Shown here in pieces: positions 9,782 to 20,271 of a stretch of 64,000 nt of DNA (position 1 is the first letter of the stretch; the number at the start of each line of letters is the position of its first letter). Below the pieces are notes generated by a model. That model saw only the letters and a program-made list of their open reading frames with translations. It made no database searches and was not told the DNA's origin. A program made the translations under genes and the position numbers. This DNA is from Puccinia triticina. Its lineage: Eukaryota; Basidiomycota; Pucciniomycetes; Pucciniales; Pucciniaceae. The stretch covers positions 806,001-870,000 of the forward strand of contig NC_070575.1 of NCBI RefSeq assembly GCF_026914185.1, in the 5' to 3' direction.

Positions 9782-10713
9782 TGTGGTGCTCCATTCCAAA
9801 CCATAAGTAGTATTTTATTGCTTTCTTTTACATATATTCATCATTACATTGAACATTTCCCCATAACCCTTCACAAATACCTCATTATTATTGCATATTC
9901 AGATTCTACATCAAATTTCACATATAGTCCCTCATACATAGTATACCCTTATCTTCAATGGTTCAATAGTTATAGAGGATATAAGACTTACAGATAATCT
10001 ACAGTCTTCATTAGTTACAATACTCAATTCATTAGTAACTTACTGGAATCATTACAGTACATCCCTTTTACATAATTACTTTCACATACTAAACCCTTTA
10101 CATACATTCCTCATTATGTACTATGGCTATTGTACACATTACATCATTAGATCTGTGCTTACCTCTTTCAGTAGTGCTCATCATTACAAGTAGTTACTAT
10201 GTTCTCATCACTTTTCCCCATTAGTACATTCTTTTATTCCCATAACCAGCATTCCCTTTTCAGCATTGCTCATCATTACATACTGTTACTATGTTCACAT
10301 CACTCTTCCTCATTTGTACAACCTTCATTCTCATAGCCAGAACTCTTCATTGTCTGTGCTCATCCCTCCTTACTATAAGAATTGTCTTCCCCCCCCTCAC
10401 TTGTACCTCATGCAGAGAAATATATACAGAATTTATAGATAATTTTGGATACAGAAATTATAAGTTCCCCACTCTCATCACTCCTCCAACTCTCTTACCC
10501 TCAGTAGTCAGTAGTTAAAGCTCATAGTACTAGCTCCTAAGATCAAGTAGAAATCAGCCACACCTTTTCTTTTTTTTTCTTAGTGTTACTCTCATCCCCT
10601 CAGCATTAGTCAGGAAGGCAGCCTCATCAGCACCCTTGCATAGCTTACATTAGTACTAGTGTTGCTATCCATTTCCCTTCCAAGCTCTATTCTCCCCCTT
10701 GAGTAGTTCCACA
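9782..10713 (+). repeat. 3' LTR
   Basis: This is the second 932-bp copy of the LTR. It has the same ends as the 5' copy and about four substitutions, including a C-to-T inside a pyrimidine run. Confidence 0.95.
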
Positions 10714-10985
10714 CCGGTGTGTGCCGGTCATCAAGTGGGTCTCAGTCCACTCGATGACCGGTATGTGGCGGTCATCAAGTGGGTCTCAGTCCACTCAATG
10801 ACCGGTGTGTGCCGGTCATCAAGTGGGTCTCAGTCCACTTGATGACCGGTATGTGCCGGCATCGAGTGGGTTGTGTACCTCTCAATGACTGGCACAAGCC
10901 AGTCATTGAGAGCGAGTGGGTCTCAGTCCACTCGATGACCGGTGTGTGCCGGTCATTGAGTGGGTTGTGTACATCACCACTCGAT
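10714..10985. repeat. Palindromic minisatellite, right part
   Basis: About six tandem units of roughly 40-45 bp follow. Each contains CCGGTCATCAAGTGG and its near inverted complement around GTCTCAG. Units vary at the GTGTGTGC or GTATGTGG linker. This is the continuation of the array at 1-127. Confidence 0.85.
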
Positions 10986-11379
10986 GGCTGGATGGTGATG
11001 TTGACCGGGAGGGATTCCTCCTGGTCAACAGGTGGATGTTGTTGGCCGGGAGCTACTGCCCCGGCCACCTATTGTATGTTGTTGTCTGCTCCTGGTCAAC
11101 ATGGTTCCATTGTTGACCAGGAGCTTCTTGAGGAGGAGGCATTCCACCTGGACAACAAGAGGCAGGAGGGGCTGATGCTGGCTGACAAGCCCAGGTTGGC
11201 AAACCATGGATCTCCTGAGCATTTGCCTCAGAGACCATGGATCCCAGCTGAGCAATTGCCTCAGAGCTCAGTCTTGTCTAGTGCACTGTGCACTAGAATG
11301 ATGTTGTGCAAATTCCAAATATTCCAGGCTGTTCCAGCCTGGGATTCATTTTTATGAACCTGGTTCTAATTGAGTATTG
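10986..11379. other. No gene seen; inverted-repeat-rich
   Basis: The stretch contains short inverted pairs such as TTGACCAGGAG with CTCCTGGTCAA, and GGCCGGGAGC. ORFs on both strands through it are shadows of this symmetry. Confidence 0.5.
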
Positions 11380-11434
11380 ACTCAAGTATGCCGCATGTCA
11401 ACTGCCAGCGGTTTCTTTAGTTTTTTTCATAGTG
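11380..11434. repeat. Partial arm of the 16.3 kb MITE family
   Basis: The segment with GCATGTCAACTGCCAGC and a T-rich tail ending in ATAGTG closely resembles the right terminal arm of the element at 16304-16550. The other end of this copy was not found. Confidence 0.45.
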
Positions 11435-11486
11435 TTAGACACATAACCATCAAAATCAGTACCAACAGTCATAAAAAGCTAGTATA

Positions 11487-12403
11487 TCAACTTGCCTTGG
11501 TACCATCTTCATTATACAGTTTTTCAGATTGACCTTCAAGCCATCGCGACAGCATTTCAGTGAAAGGCTGAGTTGCAATGTTACACCACTTCCATGCCAA
11601 GTTGTGAAACTGTAGCAGGCAGACAGAGAAGGCGGTTTGTGGTTGGACAGGCAAGCTACCCATATAACCAGTAGCCAGCAATCTAACTACATCAGGAATG
11701 CAGGTACAAAACTTTTGCTTAACTTTTTTCTGCCCTAAGTTGAATTTTCCATCAAAAATCATGTAATTACCGTGTCACTGATAAAACAAAGAGAAATTAA
11801 CGCACACATGATATCCACCACATCTACTGAACGGTAGTTATAATTTTTGCAAGTGCAAAAATGGTCTTCCCACGAATCAAACAAGTTTTTGGAGGCCCAG
11901 TTGCCTGTCTTCACTTTGAGCCACATGTATACGCCGTGGAGTTGCGGTATAATATTGTTCCAGTTTCTTGTCATTTGTTGACTATCCTGAAGAGCATTAA
12001 AATCAAGTATTCTTTGAGAAAGGGATGTGATTTGGTGTGGTGGTAAATCTTTGGTTTTCCAATCGGCTTCGTCTTGGTTATTCCATGGCTCTGTTAAGGG
12101 TTCTGAGGAGTAGTTTTCCTGCTCAGTTTCTTGATCTTGCTGTCGGGATTCAATGTGTGCTTGAAGTGCTTGAGATGATGATGGCATTGGGAGTTCGCCG
12201 CGATGCAATGCCTCCAACTGTTGAAGAGATTGTTGAGCTTTTTCAGCCGTCTTCTTGAGGCAAGCCTTTTTGGACTGTGTTTCGTGCCGAAAGGGATTGA
12301 TACGACTAGCTCGAGGTCCTGATAGCGGGGTTGGTCGTGGTGGTCTTGGAAGCGTTCTTTTTGGAGGCATGTTTGGTTCTGGGTGTATTAAGAAATTTGG
12401 CAA
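11487..12403 (-). pseudogene. CxC1-like cysteine cluster gene of KDZ transposons, truncated
   Basis: A minus-strand ORF from 12403 (or the internal ATG at 12370) encodes a basic Pro-rich N-terminus, a Gln/Glu-rich middle, then WNNIIPQLHGVYMWLK and a CTC...RSVDVVDIM segment. A 71-nt intron (11735-11805, donor GTGCGT, acceptor TTAG) joins in frame to QKFCTCIPDVVRLL and a PQTAFSVCLLQFHNLAWKW segment. This C-x-C pair and layout match the CxC1 domain associated with Kyakuja-Dileera-Zisupton transposases. After ...DGTK the exon meets a GCAAGT, a possible GC-AG donor, but no further KDZ exons (including the transposase) are visible, because MITE-like and satellite sequence follows. It is probably a decayed fragment. 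Confidence 0.6.
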
Positions 12404-13464
12404 AGCTGATGATGTGAAGGAGCTGTTAATTTGATAAAGCAGAGGATGCGCTGAAGGAAAAGTGAGGACAAGATAAAATGATGTTTACAAATTTGTATAC
12501 ATATCAATCTGGCATGCGCACCCCAAGTAGAAAAAATACATCACTTTCAAATTTTCACAAAATGAAACCCACACCAACACATCCAAGTTTATTAAAGCCT
12601 TGGATTCACAAAACAAAAATTCAAGGGTTTCCCCTACAAATCTCCAAAAATCACAAAAAAAATCAAGGGTTTCCCCTCTACAACTTTCAGAAAAAAAAAC
12701 ATGAAGGGTTTTCCCTCTACAAATGCCAAAATCAACAAAAAAAACTATGAAAACCAAAAACAAAACAATAATCTGCAACCAGCCACCTAACATCAGCAAG
12801 CTGATGCACCGTGGCTTACCATCCATCCCTGTCTAGCAGGGTTAAAAAATGGTGAGAGGATGACCCCCAGCGCGCCGCATTGAAGGCATTATGCAAAGGG
12901 GGGCCACCGAGTAGAGCCCCTCAAACTGCGCAAGTGCAACAGCGGAGGGGGTGAGGGCGAACCGCACGCTGGAAGTACAGCGGCAGAGGACGCCCTGGGG
13001 TACACAAGCAAGCAAGTCAAACCTCCTTTTATAGACAATCTGGCACTATAGACTTTGCCAGCGCACTCTTGACAACTACGCCACCGCCATGTACATCTGG
13101 TACGTCTGACCTGCATGGTAATGCTTTGACCAGCTAGGCGTTGTCAACAAGACCAGATTTTTTTGCTGAGACCCTTGCCTCCCACCTCATTGGATACCAA
13201 CAAATTCACCGCCTCGCCATTGTATTTGCCATGAGCAACGGATTGCCAGGCGTTCGCGCGCTCACACCAGCTCAAACCACAACCCTTGCCCTGTTGCCAT
13301 TGTTCTGCCTCCCAGCCGTTCCCTCGCCGACCTTTTTCAAACATGGCTACATTGTTCAACCGACATCTATCATTATTGACAATCCTTGATATAACCCGAT
13401 TAGAAGAGCCCACTAGCCGACGGGGTATGAAAGTTCCACGTGCAGTCAGCTAGGACCCAGACCA
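12404..13464. other. No gene seen; short degenerate repeats
   Basis: 12600-12735 holds about three degenerate copies of a unit with CAAGGGTTTCCCCTCTAC in an A-rich setting. 12830-13110 is GC-richer and resembles an intergenic repeat. 13140-13464 would contain the promoter and 5' UTR of the Cdc25-like gene, but no clear TATA is seen. Confidence 0.5.
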
Positions 13465-14632
13465 ATGGAGTTTGACGGACGGGAAAATTTGGAGGAACTG
13501 GACGACCGGTCCGAAACAGATTCTTCGCCAGTTCCTTGGATTGCGGTTAAGCAGGTCTTGGCTCCTACCAACCTGAAGGCCAAACGATGCGCTGCGCCGC
13601 TGGATTTGGGCTATCTACAACCACCATCCCTCAACTCAGTCACCGCCTTGCAGAGTCCAAGCAGTAGATTCATTTTTACATTCGGTGCGACTATCCAAAG
13701 TCCTGTAGGTATAGCTTTCAGTGAAAAGGAGCGCGCCGGAAAAATCTTACCCTGCCACAAAGTTTCTAGCGATGGTTTGATGCGCATATCCCCCGAGACA
13801 ATGGACAAACTACTAGATGGAGTGTACAACAATAAAATTTCAAAGAAGATGATTTTTGATTGTCGGTTCGGATACGAGTATGATGGTGGACACATTTGCG
13901 AAGCTATCAATCTCCATGACAAAGAAGCTGCCGAGACCATGTTACTGCAGGGGACGCTCTTCAATGGCGGGCAGAAAGATGTTCCTATTCCTAGCGAATC
14001 CGGCAAACCAGATCCAAATGGGGAAATGAAGAAAGTTGTGCTAGTCTTTCATTGCGAGTATTCCGCCATGAGAGCGCCGACTGTGTAAGCCTTTGAAGCT
14101 TGAACGTTAACCATCGCCATAGGCAGTCTTCACTAATATGTTTGTTTCAATCACTATCAGGGCAAAGCACTTGCGAGAGCAAGACAGACACAAGAATATG
14201 ACTCATTACCCGGCACTACATTACCCTGAGATCTACATGATACTGGAGGGCGGATTCGCCAAGTACTTTTCTCATTCTCCACAGCACTGTGATGGTAGCT
14301 ACGTGCGCATGGACGACCCGACCCACCGAACTGATCGGCAGAAGGATCTCAATCTCTTTTGCACCCGGGAAAACTCTGTGTTTGCGAGGACAAAGAGTTA
14401 CACTTACGGCGATAGCAAAATTGTAAAGCACAAAAAGTATCCAAAGTTGACCCTGGGAGGAAACCGATTCGGACTTGAAAATAAATCGAATCCGATGACT
14501 GGCGCAGGAAAGGAGAATGCTCCGGCTCGGAGCAAACTCATTGAAGAGGAAGACGACGACGATGATGATGAGAATTACGCACAGCCACCAACTTGCAAAC
14601 CAGCTGCTACAGCCATCTCCAGCCAAAACTAA
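13465..14632 (+). CDS. cdc25: Cdc25-type M-phase inducer phosphatase
   Basis: There are two exons, 13465-14084 and 14161-14632, with a 76-nt GTAAGC...ATCAG intron, giving 363 residues. The rhodanese-type catalytic domain runs from about residue 110. It has MIFDCRFGYEYDGGHI (the CDC25 substrate-side motif with DCRF) and the signature HCEYSAMRAPT, a CX5R loop with catalytic Cys and Arg, completed across the splice junction by AKHLREQDR. Downstream HYPEIYMILEGGF matches the conserved end of the domain. Cdc25 dephosphorylates the inhibitory Tyr of Cdk1 to trigger mitosis. The N-terminal regulatory region is short for the family, so upstream exons may be missing or this is a second, reduced copy. 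The C-terminus has an acidic EEEDDDDDDE run and no obvious stop damage. It is surrounded by repeats. Confidence 0.82.
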
Positions 14633-15460
14633 AACCAACACCCAAACACCAGCACCACCAGAAGCAGCAGCCAGTCCTCAGACCATCATCCTGCATCCAG
14701 CCATCCCCCCGGCTCAGACCGACAGCCGGGATCCAGCCCTCACCCTGAATCCGATACACCATCGACCTGCTCCCGCTGACTATCCCGCCCCCCACTACCA
14801 CACCCACACCCCTCAAATGCCCGTCGCCCAAAACACTCGTCAGCACACAAGCCACCTGCAAAGTGAGCCTCATCCCCACCCCCCCACACACACTCTCTCT
14901 CCCAAACTGCTGATGAAACAGCCTGTGGGGTTTTGCCCGTAGATCCAGGATGTCAAGATCAGTAATGCCTTGCTCCTCGCGATGAACGGCGCCCTGGAAC
15001 GGACGAATTTCAAGCAACATACTAAGATCCGGACGCTGAAAGCCTGGCTACCCGCCGGTCCCCTCTGTCTCGGTCAGGACCCGCTCTTTGCCCACCTCAT
15101 CCACGCCCTTGTCCACAACGCCTCAAACGCACTCGACCCCCTCACCCCTCGGCTCCACCCCCCTGCTTCATCCACCAAAACCCAGCCCGCGCAAGCCACG
15201 CATAAAACCCCTCCACCCGCTCGCACCAAGTTCCTCAACCCGCTCGAGATTGAATAGCATGCTGACCATTGTTTTTGCTTCTGTCTGTATTGAACTCATC
15301 AGCCAAACAACCCATTAAGCCATCATAAGACCCGACCCGGGTATCGTTCACCGAGATCCTCGACGCCAGCGCTCAGCTTAGCTCTCCCCGTTCCAACCGG
15401 CCTGCCACGCCCCCCGCAAAGACTTTCTCGCAGTCTCTCCCTACTCATGCACATCCTCGT
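14633..15460. other. C-rich stretch, no supported gene
   Basis: The + strand is strongly C-rich with Pro/His-rich ORFs. One piece near 14944-15257 reads IQDVKISNALLLAMNGALE and might be a coding fragment, but no splice structure or family was recognised. Confidence 0.4.
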
Positions 15461-15640
15461 CTCGCACAAGCCTCCGCCTCTCGCGCCCGGCAACCACTCC
15501 TATAGCCCTGCACCCCCTCGCTCACAATCTCCTCCGCTTCATTAGATTGTCTCGCACAAGCCTCTGCCTCTCGCGCCCGGCGACCGCTCCTATAGCCCCG
15601 GCGCACCCCCTTGCTCACAATCTCCTCCGCTTCAGTCTCA
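15461..15640. repeat. Tandem duplication, about 90 bp x 2
   Basis: CTCGCACAAGCCTCYGCCTC starts copies at 15461 and 15551. Both continue through CCTATAGCCC to CACAATCTCCTCCGCTTCA with few differences. Confidence 0.85.
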
Positions 15641-16303
15641 TCTCTGGGGTTATTGAGCTGATACTCCTGATGTCTGTCTGGATGCGGCTCGTTGGACCTA
15701 CACCTCTGAGAGTTAGCTACACAGTCCTCTCTTCCTCAGCGGGGTCAATGGTGTCCCCTCAGGAGAGGGCAATCCCCACTTCTCTTTGACTCGCCCTCTC
15801 CAGAAAATCAATGCTGACCTCCCTGGCGTCCCTTACCTTGTCTGTTTCACACACCTCACCAGCTTTAGGTTGCAAACTCTCACAAGGGCAGTAATACAGA
15901 ATTCAGGCAATGTACATATGAAGTTATTTTGGTGGAGATACCAAGTAGAAGTCCAACCTGCTGCTACAGCTACGCAAGAAGCAAGGTCAATTAGAGTTGT
16001 CATTTGAATCAAGGCCCTTACTGGTTGCTGGACACAAGTTAATCAGATGTATCAAAACAAAGTAGTTCTGGGAGAAGTCCCTAAAGCTCCTTGCACTGGT
16101 TGGCCAATGATAAGCAGTAATACTGATATGCCAAAGTGAGATATGGCCTTGCCACTGCCCCCTTTTTTTGGTGGCAATCTGATTGTCAAGTTACCAACAA
16201 AGGGTGCACCAAAACTGGAGTTCCTATGAGTGCTCTGGTAGACTGTCCTTCTGGTGTTGGGTCTAGCCACAGTAAATGAGAGGAAAATTTGCAGAATGAA
16301 AAT
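15641..16303. other. No gene seen
   Basis: Mixed sequence with only short, unrelated ORFs on both strands. No recognised motif. Confidence 0.5.
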
Positions 16304-16550
16304 CACTGCAAAAAAAACTGTGTCAACTGTGAGCAGTTGACATGCGGTAACTCTGAGGAAGCTTGTGGTGTTACACCAGCCTTACCCAAGGTTTGACTTG
16401 ACCCAAGCTTCAATGCACAGTCACTGTGCACCTTGCACAGTGACTGTGCCAACAAAGGCACTTGTGCATTCAGGTGGAGTTACAATGGCAGCTTGGCTTG
16501 AGTATCCTGCATGTCAACTGCAAGCAGTTGACCAAGTTTTTTTTGCAGTG
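16304..16550. mobile_element. MITE with CACTGCAAAAAAAACT termini
   Basis: Terminal inverted arms of about 50 bp start CACTGCAAAAAAAACT and include CAGTTGACATGC on the left, with the mirrored GCATGTCAACTG and TTTTTTGCAGTG on the right. AAT flanks both ends as a possible 3-bp target duplication. An internal palindrome GCACAGTCACTGTGC is present. It has no coding capacity. Confidence 0.65.
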
Positions 16551-17002
16551 AATGGGAGGTGTCCTGGGGGTTAATGCTATTGATAGAAGGGGTAAGTAAA
16601 AGCTCTGGTGGGATAAAGGATGAATCCAGCATGAAATAACTTACTGATGGGCAAACACCTCTCACAGTAAATTTAGGCTGATGTGCCAGATTTTCTGGGT
16701 TGGCTGTTGCTGAATTATTCTAGGTGCAGGATGATTCTTCTTTTTTGCATCAAATTTTTTATGTCAAGTGTTCTAATAGGGGCTCAAGATTCTCCCAGAA
16801 GATGGGAATAAGCAGCAACCAATGTTATGCTCTATCAGGAAAACTTTGAAGTTTGCAGCGGCAAAGCCGCCTTGGCCTCTAGTAAACTTCAATTTCTTAC
16901 TAGATTCATCCTCTGATTTATTTCATAATTGATTGAGTGAAAGTGCTGGAAAGAATAAAGCAATGTCAAAATTCTTTCATTGCATCAGGTGTCAGTGAAT
17001 AA
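16551..17002. other. No gene; short dispersed hairpin core at 16855-16883
   Basis: The 29-bp core beginning GCAGCGGCAAAGCCGCC and ending TGGCCTCTAGT recurs at 38434-38462. Here it is flanked by the inverted pair GAAGTTT and AAACTTC, so it may be a tiny foldback insertion. The rest is AT-rich without genes. Confidence 0.5.
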
Positions 17003-17132
17003 GGCCCTGTTTATTAGCGTGATAAATGCAGTGTGATAATCAAAACATGTACAATGTGTAAACCATTTTTTGGGATAATATTATGTAAGTAATCAGTCAA
17101 GTTTTATGACATTTGACTTGCAAAGAATAGCC
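17003..17132. mobile_element. Tourist-like MITE, 130 bp
   Basis: TAA target duplications (17000-17002, 17133-17135) flank ends GGCCCTGTTTATTAGCG and GCAAAGAATAGCC. Its interior is similar to the element at 28262-28473. A 3-bp TWA duplication and GGCC termini are typical of PIF/Harbinger (Tourist) elements. Confidence 0.6.
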
Positions 17133-17749
17133 TAAGCAAAGATGCTTTTCAACATGTCATTGTAGCCTGTTTTTGATATTACACTACACTAACAAATGGG
17201 GAGTCAATTCCTCAATTTTTTGATTTTCACCTAATTCAGCTCCATATGATTTAGATGTGTCTTCATTATAAATGGAGATTTCTTCAGAAATACATGGGAG
17301 AACCATTGGAAAGCAAAGAGGAAATGTACTATGGCTAGGATATGCTACAATTACAAACCCCCAGTTCTGTGCCCATTTCATTTAATTCTTTTTAAATGGT
17401 TATTTGTAGTTGTAACTTTGTGGTCCCATGTACTAGAAGCATGAAGATTTTAGGACACAGATATCCACTAAATGGCTGCCCTGAAGCTTTTAGCAATCTT
17501 GAGTCATCAGAACATGCTGCATAAGGGTTGCATGGGGGCTTAGTAGGAAAATGACTGCTAATTAGCTGGAAAAAAAATAGTCACTTGATGGCAAGTGACA
17601 TGATGCAGCTTTGGTTTCTGCTCCAGAGCTACTCCAGCGCTGCTCCAAGTCTGCTCCACCAGCACTTGTAGAGCTTGCAGGACTGCACCAGAGCACTCAA
17701 TGTGGCACAGTCAGCTGATCCTAATTTTTTCCCAGGAACAGCTGATGCT

Positions 17750-18560
17750 CATCATAAGCTGAGCAGTAGGCATTGACTGAGCCTGGGCCAAAGCTGAGCA
17801 TTGGCTGAGCCTGGGCCACAGCTGAGCATTGGATATTCCAAGCCTGAAACAAATCCAAGTGTCAGCTGGACCAAGAATATTCCAAATCTGAGCATCAGCT
17901 TAGCCAACAATGGTCCAAAGCTGAGCATCATCTTGGAAAAGGCTTGTGCAGAGCTTAGGATCAGCTGGTACAATACTGTTCCAAAGATTAACACCAGCTG
18001 GGCCAAAAATTTTCAAAAGCTGAGCATTGGCTGAGCCAATGCTGGTACAAAGCTGAGCATTGGCTGAGCCAATGCTGGTACAAAGCTGAGCATTGGCTGA
18101 GCCAAGGCTGTTCCAAAGCTGAGTATCAGATTTTTTGAGACTATTCAAAAGATTAATATCACCTGAGCCAAGGCTGGTCCACAGCTGAGCATTGTCTTAG
18201 CCAAGGTTGGTCCACAGCTGAGCATCAGCTGAGCCAAGGCTGGTCCACAGATGAGCATAAGCTGTTACAGGAGTGGTCAGACTCAGAATCTGAGAATTGG
18301 CTGGGCCAAGATTTATCCAAAGCTGAAAATCAGCTGAGCCAATACTGGTCCAAAGCTGAGAATTGGCTGGGCCAATGATAGTCCTAATCTGAGTCTAAGC
18401 TGAGCCATGACCGGAATAAAGCTGAAAATAAGCTGGGCCAAGACTGGTTCTGATCTGGGCAACAAAGCTGAGCATGCGCTGGGCACCAAAGCTGAGCATA
18501 AGCTGGGAGCTAAAGCTGAGTATCAGCTGACCAGAAATGGGGATCAGTGGTGCCCAGCAA
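17750..18560. repeat. 33-bp minisatellite inside the inner foldback
   Basis: Units of the type AAAGCTGAGCATTGGCTGAG followed by CCAATGCTGGTAC repeat many times and are perfect around 18020-18110. Because 33 is divisible by 3, several frames stay open on both strands and show 11-residue repeats. These ORFs are not taken as genes. Confidence 0.85.
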
Positions 18561-18594
18561 AAACTGAGGATCTCCTGTGGAAATTCTTAAACTG

Positions 18595-18657
18595 GTTAGA
18601 TGGTGGGTAGATGGTGGGTAGATGATGGGTAGATGGTGGGTAGATGGTGGGTAGCCC
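18595..18657. repeat. Short minisatellite GGTGGGTAGAT
   Basis: About five copies of a 12-13 bp unit GATGGTGGGTA lie near the right arm of the inner foldback. Confidence 0.85.
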
Positions 18658-19360
18658 GCTGGAGCTGGCATGATGTCACTTGTCATCAAGTGACTATTTT
18701 TTTTTCCTGGTGTAACTTTATAGCTTTTTGGTTACACACCCAAACAGCATGAAAGTCTCAGGAATATTTCTATTTTGCATATTCTCTGTGCCAAAAAAAT
18801 TTTTAGCAATGGTGTGGCATAAAAACATGAGATATAAGGGGTGCACAGAAGTCTTATTGTAGAAGAATGTGGCTAAGTGAATAGTTTTTTTATTGTATGT
18901 CTCAGCAGTATAAAAACTTCAGTTTATTTCCAATCATGTATATTTTGGTTTGAATGAAATTTTTAGCAATGAAGTGGCATCAGAACATAAGATATAAGGG
19001 GTGCACACTACTAGGTACTATGACTACTGTGCATGCCTTATATCTCAGGTTCTGACTTGACACTATTTCCAAAAATTTAATGGCATATAGAATATGCATC
19101 ATTGGAAATTACCTGAAGCTTTTAGACTGATGGGACTTGTTACAAAAAGGTTTATATACTTTTAGCCATTATTTTCCTACTAACCCCTCTGGGCACCCCA
19201 TACATCTGATGATTTTATGCCACACCACTGCTAAGAATTTTATGGCACAGAGAATATGTACCATAAAAAATTTCCTGAAGTTCTTAGACTGTTTGGGTGT
19301 GTAACCAAAATGTTATACAGTTAGAAGTCATTTTCCTACTGAGCCTGCGGCACAACCCTT

Positions 19361-20271
19361 GTGTGGCATGTCCTGATTACACATTGTTGCTACAAACTTC
19401 AGGGAAGCCATTACCATGCATGAAAAAGATATCAGTTTCATTGTTACAGTCAAGCTTGTCTGGCATTAGGGTTGTTTACAATTAAAATGAACAATGAGGA
19501 TTATCACTGATCAGTTTATGTGTGCTTGAGTCTCATGACTGGTTTCTTTGCCAGAGTTCCACATAAACCTGATTGTCATTTTTTTTTTTTGTGCAATACC
19601 CACCAAGAGTGGGCAAGAATGGCTTCAACCAAAGAAAAGTGTTCTTTTCTCTGGAAAAAGTTTTCAGTCTAGGATGGGAATTGAACTGTTGACATGTTAC
19701 ACTGCTAATTAATGTTACTTATCACAGGGCTAACATTAATAATCACAGGTGGAAGTTCATGTCAGCATGGTGAGTCCTTTCCAACTTCTGTCCACATTCT
19801 TGTCTAGAGTCTGCATGCTGCATGGGAATCTGGAGATATGGCACAGTGACCCCCTAGCTTGACAGCGTTGGTAAGTCAAGTTGCTTTTTGGTTAAACTCT
19901 TAAGAGACCTAGGACAATTTACGCGGTTTATCATGGGTATATATGTACTGCGCTAGAGCTTAAATCCATGTTTATTTTGTATCCGACTTCCTTTCAATGT
20001 AAACATTTGTTAAGACTACCAATTGAATAGAATGCAGGACTACTTTGTGATTTCTTTGATAACTGTAGGGATAGATGAGAGAAATCACATTATGTTTCTG
20101 TGGTATGATAGCAGCTTAAAAATGAATACTCCTGATTGAAAGTAGGACTTTGACAGAACAGGAAATACCGCTCAGAACTACTGAACTGAAGAAATGATAA
20201 GTATGGACGTTGATGGACATTGATATTGAAAACCAAACAACAGTAAGAAGGCTTCACGGAAGCAAGGAAGT
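19361..20271. other. No gene seen
   Basis: AT-rich sequence with only short ORFs. The part nearest 20271 would be the 3' flank of the minus-strand gene. Confidence 0.5.

Larger units (their letters stand above)
128..10713 (+). mobile_element. Complete Ty3/gypsy LTR retrotransposon
   Basis: Two 932-bp LTRs begin TGTGG and end CCACA and differ at about four positions by eye, which suggests a recent insertion. The flanking target duplication is CCGG (124-127 and 10714-10717). Order is LTR, candidate primer-binding site, gag-protease, pol (reverse transcriptase, RNase H, integrase), a 3 kb non-pol segment, polypurine tract, LTR. The pol order with integrase last is that of Ty3/gypsy. No frame-breaking lesion is visible in gag or pol, so the copy may be autonomous. 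The 3 kb between pol and the 3' LTR is unusually long and carries an antisense spliced ORF. Confidence 0.95.
17520..19360. mobile_element. Foldback repeat element with nested foldback
   Basis: The outer arms carry CTTAGTAGGAAAATGACT at 17539 and its inverted copy near 19336, with several copies of a unit of about 170 bp containing GTTACACACCCAAACAG and GAGATATAAGGGGTGCAC (18700-19060), then inverted copies (19020-19345). The same unit family builds the element at 22123-23541. A second foldback (about 17568-18707) with arms GGAAAAAAAATAGTCACTTG and its complement is inserted in the left arm. Confidence 0.55.

Noticed and set aside
9449..9810. Leu/Asp/Trp-rich ORFs on both strands
   Set aside because: Produced by the GGACTT repeat, which lacks stops in several frames.
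10779..11357. 192-codon plus-strand ORF and its minus-strand counterparts
   Set aside because: They mirror the palindromic minisatellite and inverted repeats, with no domain.
17752..18148. Repeat proteins with 11-residue units
   Set aside because: The 33-bp minisatellite keeps frames open by length alone; frames on both strands look equally good.
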